Assembly: GCF_002251735.1 (NCBI RefSeq)
Contig: NZ_NOXS01000034.1
Location: forward strand, 186,376 to 250,375
Length of the DNA stretch: 64,000 nt
Reading direction: 5' to 3'
DNA from: Elstera cyanobacteriorum
GTDB lineage: Bacteria > Pseudomonadota > Alphaproteobacteria > Elsterales > Elsteraceae
This document shows, piece by piece, positions 51,085 through 56,965 of the stretch. A program made the translations under genes and the position numbers. The stretch's first letter is position 1, and the number at the start of each line of letters is the position of its first letter. A model generated the notes under the pieces. The model did not search any database and was not told where the DNA came from. It saw nothing but the letters and a program-made list of their open reading frames with translations.

Positions 51085-51285
51085 TTAAGCCTGCCCGCGC
51101 ACGGCGGGTTCCCCCGCCAGAATGCGTTTTACCGCTTGTTGGGCGTCGCGCACGCGGCGGAAGCAGCGGCGGTCGATGGCGCGGAAGTCGGAGGTAGAGG
51201 CGAAGAAACGATAGCCCCGGCGTTGACGAACGACGAGGCCCGCCGCCGTTCCGGCGACGGAAATCACGATAGCATCAGAAGACAT
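51085..51285 (-). CDS. small conserved-looking protein at the head of the met operon
   Basis: A 66-residue basic protein (MSSDAIVISVAGTAAGLVVR at the start, then RRGYRFFASTSDFRAIDRRC). It has a short beta-rich start and a C-terminal helix (VRDAQQAVKRILAG). I recall similar small proteins near sulfur transport genes in related bacteria, but no function is known. GGGGGA lies five bases before the ATG at 51285. It is the first structural gene after the cysteine leader. Confidence 0.65.
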   Translation of the reverse strand: MSSDAIVISVAGTAAGLVVRQRRGYRFFASTSDFRAIDRRCFRRVRDAQQAVKRILAGEPAVRGQA

Positions 51286-51349
51286 GATAATCCCCCGCAA
51301 GCCCGCGCCGTTGCCTCCAGCGGCGGACTATCGAAACACCTGTGTTGGA

Positions 51350-51371
51350 AAAGCGGGCCTAAGGCCCAAAG
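51350..51371 (-). promoter_or_regulatory. attenuator-like hairpin after the leader peptide
   Basis: On the minus strand GGGCC-TTA-GGCCC forms a tight hairpin followed by GCTTTTCC, starting about 8 nt after the leader stop. Its 3' arm (GCCCGC) can instead pair with GCGGGC at about 51300-51306, giving two exclusive structures. Confidence 0.55.
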
Positions 51372-51375
51372 CGCA

Positions 51376-51447
51376 TTAGGTGCGACAACAACAGGTCCGC
51401 ATCGCGCCGATAAGGGCGGGGGAAAAGCGGCGAGAGGTGAAAGTCAT
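51376..51447 (-). CDS. cysteine-rich leader peptide (23 residues)
   Basis: The frame reads MTFTSRRFSPALIGAMRTCC, then CRT and stop, with three consecutive TGT cysteine codons three residues before the end. AGGAG lies six bases before the ATG, a near-ideal ribosome site. It lies about 90 bp before the next gene, ahead of hairpins. Ribosome stalling at the cysteine codons when charged tRNA-Cys is scarce would link translation to operon expression, as in known cysteine attenuators. The peptide itself probably has no other function. Confidence 0.6.
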   Translation of the reverse strand: MTFTSRRFSPALIGAMRTCCCRT

Positions 51448-51468
51448 AGGCGGCTCCTATCATCGGAA

Positions 51469-51486
51469 CCACGACAAACGTCGTGG
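51469..51486 (-). promoter_or_regulatory. 5'-leader hairpin of the met operon
   Basis: CCACGAC and GTCGTGG form a perfect 7-bp stem with a 4-nt loop, ending about 10 nt before the ribosome site of the leader peptide. Confidence 0.5.
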
Positions 51487-51488
51487 CG

Positions 51489-51540
51489 CTTTAGCGTTTG
51501 GTGACGCGGCGCAAGCTGCAAACTCAAATGCCCGCGGAAG
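51489..51540 (-). ncRNA. SAM-II-like riboswitch candidate
   Basis: On the minus strand a stem CGCGG (51536-51532)/CCGCG (51509-51505) encloses a loop containing ATTTGAG and GTTTG (51523-51519). The loop GTTTG is complementary to CAAAC (51500-51496) just after the stem, and GCTAAAG follows. A stem-loop whose loop pairs with its 3' tail, ending in GCTAAA, is the topology of SAM-II aptamers, which occur upstream of methionine genes in alphaproteobacteria. Conserved positions are only partly matched, so this is tentative. Confidence 0.35.
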
Positions 51541-51656
51541 GAAATCCTTCGGCCCCGCTGCGATCAGCGAGGCCCTTATCTAAGCCCAAGTTTTCGCCGT
51601 TGAAAAGGGGAAAAATACTATTTCTATAGAAAAATATTATTTCAACGAAACGGATT

Positions 51657-51690
51657 GTAAAAAGGCGGCCCCGGTCATGCCGGGGCCATC
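51657..51690 (-). terminator. terminator of the tauD-type gene
   Basis: On the minus strand GGCCCCGG and CCGGGGCC form a stem with a 5-nt loop, followed by GCCTTTTTAC. The AT-rich stretch just beyond (51600-51655) probably carries the promoter of the met operon. Confidence 0.85.
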
Positions 51691-51695
51691 TGCCA

Positions 51696-52580
51696 TCACG
51701 CCGCGATCCCGCGCGGCGCGTCGCCCTGCACCGTGGTCCGATACAGCGTTCGCCGCAGCTCCGGCGGGCAGCCGGTGGCGAGATGCAGGGTCTGGCGATT
51801 GTCCCAGAACAGCATATCGTGCGGGCGCCAGCGGTGGCGATACTGGAACCGCTCCGCCGTCGAATGGGCAAAGAGGAAGGCAAGCAGCGCGTCGCTCTCG
51901 TCTTCCGGCAGACCGATGATGCGGGTGGTGAACCCTTCGCTAACGAATAGGGCGCGTTTGCCGCTTTCGGGATGCACGCGCACCACCGGATGCACGACCG
52001 GCGGCACGCGGGCTTCTTGCTCCGCCGTCAGGCCCGGGCGATAGGTGCCCGTCACCTGCTGCTGCTTGCGGTTCCGGGCGAGGTAGCTGTGCTCGGCCTG
52101 CAAACCATCGACCTTGGCTTTCACATCGTCGGGCAGCGCCTCATAGGCCGCGACCATATTGACGAACAGCGTGTCACCACCTTGCGCGGGCCATTCCTTC
52201 GAATGCAGCAGTGAGCCGAGGCTGGGGAGGGCAAGGTAGGACAGGTCCGAGTGCCAATATTTCCCGGCATCCACTAGGCCGATGGGTTTGCCGTTTTCCA
52301 CCACATTAGAGACGATCAGAATTTCCGGGTGGCCGCTCAGATGGAAGTGATGCTGCACATGGATTTCCAGCGGCCCGAAGCGGCGGCTGAAGGCGATCTG
52401 CTGCTCCGGCGTCAGGCTTTCCTGATCGCGGAAAATCACCACCTGCCGCTGCGCCAGCGCGTGGCGGATGCGGGCAAAATCTTCGTCCGATGGCGGCTGC
52501 GACAGGTCGAGACCCAGGATTTCGGCGCCTAGAATCTCGGGCAGATCGCGGATTTCAAAAGCGGTGGTTACGGTGCTCAT
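51696..52580 (-). CDS. TauD/TfdA family Fe(II)/2-oxoglutarate dioxygenase
   Basis: A 294-residue cytoplasmic dioxygenase of the taurine/2,4-D family. The iron ligands are His110 and Asp112 (YWHSD) and a distal His266 (TLHLAT), with Arg277/281 placed to bind 2-oxoglutarate. The family oxidises sulfonates, sulfate esters or aryloxyacids; here the neighbouring methionine transporter and Rrf2 regulator favour release of sulfur from an organosulfur compound, but taurine specificity is not shown. It is divergent from the Rrf2 gene. Confidence 0.88.
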   Translation of the reverse strand: MSTVTTAFEIRDLPEILGAEILGLDLSQPPSDEDFARIRHALAQRQVVIFRDQESLTPEQQIAFSRRFGPLEIHVQHHFHLSGHPEILIVSNVVENGKPIGLVDAGKYWHSDLSYLALPSLGSLLHSKEWPAQGGDTLFVNMVAAYEALPDDVKAKVDGLQAEHSYLARNRKQQQVTGTYRPGLTAEQEARVPPVVHPVVRVHPESGKRALFVSEGFTTRIIGLPEDESDALLAFLFAHSTAERFQYRHRWRPHDMLFWDNRQTLHLATGCPPELRRTLYRTTVQGDAPRGIAA

Positions 52581-52788
52581 GCTTGCTCTTGCCCCCAGCG
52601 GTGAACAGTGGCTGATGAGTATAGCAGTAAGTCGTCCGGCGAAAACACTCGGTGTTTTAAGCTGCCCGCGATGGTTGTAATTTCCGCGCGAGGTCTATGC
52701 GGCGGCTGCTTAAGAAGGCCTGCGTCGGCGGTCGAGGCCGCGCTCAACAGGGGGCCTGTTTCACAGGCGAACGCCCGAGATTTCGATA

Positions 52789-52803
52789 TGGCTTAGAAAG
52801 CCA
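52789..52803. promoter_or_regulatory. palindromic operator candidate before the Rrf2 gene
   Basis: TGGCTT (52789-52794) and AAGCCA (52798-52803) are perfect inverted repeats with a 3-bp centre, just upstream of the Rrf2 gene and near an AT-rich TAGGTTATAT that could be a -10. A second hairpin GCCTGT/ACAGGC lies at 52754-52768. An autoregulatory Rrf2 site is likely. Confidence 0.45.
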
Positions 52804-52850
52804 ATAGGTTATATGGACCCCCGGGGAACGGCTGGGGTATGGGACTCGGG

Positions 52851-53294
52851 ATGCTGACGAACAAGGGCAAATACGGGCTGAAGGCGCTGATCCATCTGGC
52901 GGCACTTCCGCCGGGAGAGACGGCCCAAGTCGCCGAGATTGCCGCCCAAAATCAAATTCCCAAGAAGTTTCTCGACGCGATCTTGCTGGAACTGCGCAAC
53001 GCCGGATTGGTGCGCTCCCGCAAAGGGCCGGGCGGCGGCTATGCACTCGCCAAACCGCCGGAGGAAATTTGGATCGGTCAAGCCGTGCGCGCGCTTGACG
53101 GGCCGCTCGCCCCCATCGCCTGCGCCAGCCGCACAGCGTTCGTGTCCTGCGATAATTGCGTCGATGTCGTCACCTGTCCGGTGCGGATGATCATGGTCGA
53201 TGTGCGCGATGCGATTGCCGGGGTTCTCGACAATACCTCGCTCTCGGCCCTGGCAGCGCGCACCGATCCGCTCTCCTGGGCTTACGCGATTTAG
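52851..53294 (+). CDS. Rrf2 family transcriptional regulator with Cys cluster
   Basis: A 147-residue Rrf2 regulator. The winged helix covers residues 2-65 (TAQVAEIAAQNQIPKKFLDA, RSRKGPGGGYALAKPPEEI). Cysteines at 91, 100, 103 and 109 (spacing 8, 2 and 5) lie where IscR and NsrR bind an iron-sulfur cluster, so cluster or thiol sensing is plausible; CymR-type cysteine regulators are also Rrf2 proteins. Neighbouring sulfur genes make it a candidate regulator of tauD and the met operon. The ATG at 52839 is an alternative start. Confidence 0.88.
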   Translation: MLTNKGKYGLKALIHLAALPPGETAQVAEIAAQNQIPKKFLDAILLELRNAGLVRSRKGPGGGYALAKPPEEIWIGQAVRALDGPLAPIACASRTAFVSCDNCVDVVTCPVRMIMVDVRDAIAGVLDNTSLSALAARTDPLSWAYAI

Positions 53295-53418
53295 GGGATT
53301 GGATTAGACTTATAAAGTATAAGATTTTATAGAATGCACTTAATTTTCGCATAATTTTGATGGTATTGGTGATCTATTGCTTAGATTGATTTGCTCTATT
53401 CGGTGTAACTGACGAAAT

Positions 53419-53479
53419 CCCCCGCCCAAAGGGTTGCCAGCCCTTAGGGCGGGGGTGTCGGGGGGCACACCCCCCGACA
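53419..53479. terminator. tandem stem-loops after the pirin gene
   Basis: CCCCGCCC...GGGCGGGG (53419-53455) with an internal AGGG/CCCT pair is followed by TGTCGGGGGG/CCCCCCGACA (53456-53479), a perfect 10-bp stem with a 4-nt loop, directly at the end of the pirin gene. There is no T-run, so they may act as RNA stabilisers or weak terminators. Confidence 0.6.
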
Positions 53480-53482
53480 GGG

Positions 53483-54181
53483 TTACGCGGCATCGACCAG
53501 CACGATTTCGCTGTCTTCGAGCGCCGTGATGGTCACGGTTTCAAGTTCGGAAATCGCGGCACCGTCGCGGGCGTTGACCCGCTGACCGGCGATTTCCACC
53601 ACGCCGACCGCCGGGACCAGATAGGCGCGCCGATTCGCCCCTAGGTGATACTCGGCGGTTTCCCCGGCCTTCAGGGTGGCGCCGACAACGCGGGCATCGG
53701 TACGGATCGGCAGCGCGTCCGTATCCTCGGCATAGCCCGAGGCGAGAGTAACGAACTGGCCGCTGCGCTCGCCCTTCGGGAAGGGCTTCGTACCCCAGGA
53801 CGGGGCGCCGCCGCGTTCGGTTGGGATGATCCAGATTTGGAAGATCTTGGTGGTTTCTTCCTCCCGATTATATTCCGAATGGGCGATGCCCGTGCCCGCC
53901 GACATTACCTGTACGTCACCCGCTTCGGTGCGGCCTTTATTGCCAAGATTATCCTCGTGGGTGATGGCGCCTTCGCGCACATAGGTGATGATTTCCATAT
54001 CCCGGTGCGGGTGCGGCGGGAAGCCGGTATCGGGCGCGATGGCGTCATCGTTCCAGACGCGCAGATTGCCCCAATTCATCCGCTTCGGATCATAGTAATC
54101 GGCGAAGGAGAAATGGTGTTTGGCCTTCAGCCAACCGTGGTTGGCACCGCCGAGGCTGGCAAAGGGGCGAAGGTCGATCAT
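53483..54181 (-). CDS. pirin family protein (YhhW-like)
   Basis: A 232-residue bicupin. Metal ligands His57, His59, His101 and Glu103 are all present (PPHPHRDMEI, and GIAHSEYN), at the same numbers as in E. coli YhhW, which has quercetin 2,3-dioxygenase activity. A role against a flavonoid or other aromatic is possible; many pirins have no known substrate. It is divergent from a LysR gene, which probably controls it through the repeated motif in the shared promoter. Confidence 0.9.
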   Translation of the reverse strand: MIDLRPFASLGGANHGWLKAKHHFSFADYYDPKRMNWGNLRVWNDDAIAPDTGFPPHPHRDMEIITYVREGAITHEDNLGNKGRTEAGDVQVMSAGTGIAHSEYNREEETTKIFQIWIIPTERGGAPSWGTKPFPKGERSGQFVTLASGYAEDTDALPIRTDARVVGATLKAGETAEYHLGANRRAYLVPAVGVVEIAGQRVNARDGAAISELETVTITALEDSEIVLVDAA

Positions 54182-54253
54182 AGCGATGGTCCTTTCTCTG
54201 AGAGGGGGCCGCGTCGGTGCGGCCTCGATGGGCTTAGATATAGACCCGCCCGC

Positions 54254-54302
54254 TTTTCGAAATTAGACTGATAATCTCGGTCAAATTGTTCGAAAGATTA
54301 GA
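54254..54302. promoter_or_regulatory. LysR binding region at the pirin/lysR divergent promoter
   Basis: TTCGAAATTAGA (54256-54267) and TTCGAAAGATTAGA (54289-54302) are direct repeats 33 bp apart, just before the lysR start. Related sequences occur before the hydrolase (59980) and isochorismatase (60776-60816) genes. Confidence 0.6.
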
Positions 54303-55235
54303 ATGATGAGCAACCCGGGCACGCCGACCTTCGATCAGTTGCGCATCTTTCTGGCGGTGGTCGATACCGGCAGTTTTGCAGGCGCCGCGCGGCGAATGAA
54401 CCGGGCCGTGTCGGTCATCAGCTATGGTATCGCCAATCTTGAAGCGCAGTTGGGTATCGAGCTGTTTCAGCGCGAAGGCACGCGGCGACCGCAGTTAACG
54501 GTCGGTGGGCGGGCGGTGCTGGCGGAGGCGCGGGCCATCGGCCAGGGCATGGATGCGCTGCGCGCCAAAGTGAAAGGGCTGCTGGATGGGTTGGAGGCGG
54601 AGGTTGATCTCGCCCTCGACGTGATGGTCCCGCCGGAACGGGTCGGCGGCGTCTTGCGCGATTTCGCCCAAAAATTCCCGACCGTGACGCTCAAATTGCA
54701 CGTGGAGGCCCTGGGGGCGATCACGGCGCTGATCCTCGACCGGACCGCCAGCATCGGTGTCTCTGGGCCGCTGGCCGCTGGGGTGGAGGGGGTCGATTGT
54801 ATTGCGGCGGGGTCGGTGCCGATGATCCCCGTCGCCGCCCCCGATCACCCGTTGGCGCGGCTGGAGCGCATTCCGCCCGGCGAGGGCCGGAACCATGTGC
54901 AGATCGTGCTAACCGACCGGTCGCGCTATACCGAAGGGCGGGATTATTCCGTCGTCAGCCCGCGCACTTGGCGCTTGGCCGACTTGGGCGCCAAGCATGC
55001 GCTGCTGCGCGAAGGCGTGGGCTGGGGGAATATGCCGTTGCCGCTGGTTCGCACCGATCTCGCCACCGGGGCGCTGGTGCGCCTCGCCATGCCCGACCAT
55101 TTGGGCGGCACCTACCGCTTTGCGGGCGTCTGGCGCCGCGACACGCCCCCCGGCCCGGCGGCGTCTTGGCTGCTGAACGAGTTCGTGCGCCTAGGGGCGG
55201 CGGATGTGGAAGAAGATGGGTTCGCCGATATTTAG
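54303..55235 (+). CDS. LysR family transcriptional regulator
   Basis: A 310-residue LysR regulator. Winged helix at residues 5-65 (TGSFAGAARRMNRAVSVISY is the recognition region), linker about 65-95, and a periplasmic-binding-like effector domain. It is divergent from pirin and its start abuts the second copy of a repeated motif also found before two operons of this cluster. That points to one regulator for pirin and the 56.5-60.7 kb genes. The effector is unknown. The start could also be the next ATG (54306). Confidence 0.9.
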   Translation: MMSNPGTPTFDQLRIFLAVVDTGSFAGAARRMNRAVSVISYGIANLEAQLGIELFQREGTRRPQLTVGGRAVLAEARAIGQGMDALRAKVKGLLDGLEAEVDLALDVMVPPERVGGVLRDFAQKFPTVTLKLHVEALGAITALILDRTASIGVSGPLAAGVEGVDCIAAGSVPMIPVAAPDHPLARLERIPPGEGRNHVQIVLTDRSRYTEGRDYSVVSPRTWRLADLGAKHALLREGVGWGNMPLPLVRTDLATGALVRLAMPDHLGGTYRFAGVWRRDTPPGPAASWLLNEFVRLGAADVEEDGFADI

Positions 55236-55277
55236 CGCGTTTGACACACAGGCGACACCACCGGCTCGGGATGTGCG

Positions 55278-55793
55278 TTAGGCCGCTATCGCCCAAAACC
55301 CTGGCAAAAAGGCTTCCGACACGAGGATCGGTACCCCCGCTCGGGTGAAGACGGAGCGCCGGGCGAGCAGTGCGTGCTCGCCGTCGATGAAGGGCCGCGT
55401 TACCCCGCGCAAGGCCATCGTCGCCTCAAGGGCGGCGAAAGCGAAGGGTGTGCGGGTCGTTTCCGGCGTGTAGAGGATTTTGGCGAGCGGCGTCGTTCGC
55501 AGGGTTTTGACCGCTGCCCAAGGGCCGCCGTCCCCGTCAGGGACGAGGGAGCGGGCGGCGACGGCGGGGGTGCCGTCGATGGCCATCAGCACTTCGCGGA
55601 TAAAATAGCGCCCGGGCGCAGCGGCGGCAGGCCCTGCCGTTTCATCGGGGGCGGCTGGGCCGAGGGTTTCGCGCAAGACCTGCAAGCGCACCCGCCCGAG
55701 GGTTTCGAGATGCGCGGTCAGGGCGCCGGTCGCGGTCAACCACCGCACGGTCAGCGGGCTGGCGTCGGACGGCAGGGAGAGGGACCACGGCAT
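55278..55793 (-). CDS. ubiC: chorismate lyase (UbiC-like)
   Basis: A 171-residue enzyme of the chorismate--pyruvate lyase family, which makes 4-hydroxybenzoate for ubiquinone. YFIREVLMAIDGTPAVAARSL with Arg66, VKTLRTTPLAKILY, and RRSVFTRAGVPILVSEAFLPG with Glu160 are the conserved segments. It is slightly longer than E. coli UbiC and has an Ala/Pro insert at about 45-60. Its gene may be independent of the neighbouring catabolic cluster. Confidence 0.85.
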   Translation of the reverse strand: MPWSLSLPSDASPLTVRWLTATGALTAHLETLGRVRLQVLRETLGPAAPDETAGPAAAAPGRYFIREVLMAIDGTPAVAARSLVPDGDGGPWAAVKTLRTTPLAKILYTPETTRTPFAFAALEATMALRGVTRPFIDGEHALLARRSVFTRAGVPILVSEAFLPGFWAIAA

Positions 55794-55814
55794 AGCGATA
55801 CTCGGAGAAAGAAA

Positions 55815-55848
55815 CAGCCCGGCGCCAGGGTTCTAGCGCCGGGCCGGG
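55815..55848 (-). terminator. terminator of the yoaK-type operon
   Basis: GCCCGGCGC and GCGCCGGGC form a 9-bp stem with a 10-nt loop; TGTTTCTTTC follows on the minus strand. Confidence 0.75.
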
Positions 55849-55869
55849 GATGGCTCAATCCCTTTCGTC

Positions 55870-56538
55870 TCAAGCGTTACGGGTACAGAGCAATGTCGCC
55901 CCCAGGATTAAGGCGCCCGTGAGGGCCAGCGGGATAGCAAGCCCGACTTTGATGACCAGCAAGGCGCCAATCCCGGCGCCAAAGCCGATGGTAGCGACCG
56001 ACCCGAGACGGCGGCCCCAATTGGGATTGCCGCCGCCCGCCGCGCGCGAATCGGCAGCGAGGCCGGTCAGGGTGAGGGTCAGGACCGTCGTTGTCAGATC
56101 CGGCACTTTCAACTGGCGCACAGTGCCATTGCGCAGCCCCATCGCCACAGCGGTCAGCGCGATGATCGCCAGCAGCAGCGCAGAAGTGGCGCCGCCCGGC
56201 GGTAGAAGGAAGCTGAGGCCCGCCGCGCCCCACAATAGCCCCGCTTCTAGCCCGGCGACGATACGCAGCCAGCGCGCGAGCGGCCCGGCACTGAGCCGTA
56301 TGCCGAGCTTTCCCGCGAGGAGCGCCCCCAGCAGAAACGCCAGCAGCGCGACGATATAAAGCTCCGCCCTAAAATCCGGCGTGCCGACGGCGGCAAAGCC
56401 GAGAAAGACGATATTTCCCGTCATATTGGCGGTGAAGACTTTTCCGAGGCCGAGCACGCTGATCGCATCGATCAGCCCGGTCGTGAACGATAGCACCAGC
56501 AGCAGCGCCACCAGGGGTTTTGGGGCGGGGGCGGTCAT
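55870..56538 (-). CDS. YoaK/DUF1275 family membrane protein
   Basis: A 222-residue inner-membrane protein with about six hydrophobic segments. SFTTGLIDAISVLGLGKVFTANMTGNIVF and GLRNGTVRQLKVPDLTTTVLT are the DUF1275 hallmark motifs. Its function is not established. Its ATG overlaps the stop of the DoxX gene by 4 bp. An open frame to 56652 is not conserved. Confidence 0.87.
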   Translation of the reverse strand: MTAPAPKPLVALLLVLSFTTGLIDAISVLGLGKVFTANMTGNIVFLGFAAVGTPDFRAELYIVALLAFLLGALLAGKLGIRLSAGPLARWLRIVAGLEAGLLWGAAGLSFLLPPGGATSALLLAIIALTAVAMGLRNGTVRQLKVPDLTTTVLTLTLTGLAADSRAAGGGNPNWGRRLGSVATIGFGAGIGALLVIKVGLAIPLALTGALILGATLLCTRNA

Positions 56539-56963
56539 GCCTGTCGCTCCCGCTCGGTGAGGGCTGCCGCCAAGAACAGCCCGCCGATCAGGCCGAGATG
56601 TTCGAAGAAGGCGTTGCGCGCCATAAACCGCTCCATCCCCGCCATCGCCCAAAAATTATTGGCGATGATTGCGGCCAGAAGGGTGAAGACCCCCAGCATG
56701 CCAGCGCCCAGCCAGGCCCAGCGGCGGGTGAGCACCAAGACCGCGCCCAGAAGCTCCACGGCAATCGTCAGTGCCGCGAAGAGGTCGGGCGGGGTCAGGC
56801 CGAAATGCGCTTGTTCGGCAATGGCCCCCGGCCAGTCCAAGAGTTTCACGGTCCCGCCCAGCAGATAGGCGCTGACCAGGGCCAAGCGGGCGGCCAAGCG
56901 AAGGGCGGGTTGGGCGAGCAGCCCCGCCGCCCCGGCCTGCGCGCGTGTGAGCAGGCGGGTCAT
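56535..56963 (-). CDS. DoxX family membrane protein
   Basis: A 142-residue protein with four hydrophobic segments and the DoxX motif YLLGGTVKLLDWPGAIAE, then FEHLGLIGGLFLAA. DoxX-type proteins have been linked to thiosulfate-quinone oxidation or to membrane redox complexes, but most are uncharacterised. It begins 2 bp after the amidohydrolase stop and is co-translated with the YoaK-type gene. Confidence 0.85.
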   Translation of the reverse strand: MTRLLTRAQAGAAGLLAQPALRLAARLALVSAYLLGGTVKLLDWPGAIAEQAHFGLTPPDLFAALTIAVELLGAVLVLTRRWAWLGAGMLGVFTLLAAIIANNFWAMAGMERFMARNAFFEHLGLIGGLFLAAALTERERQA

Positions 56964-56965
56964 CG

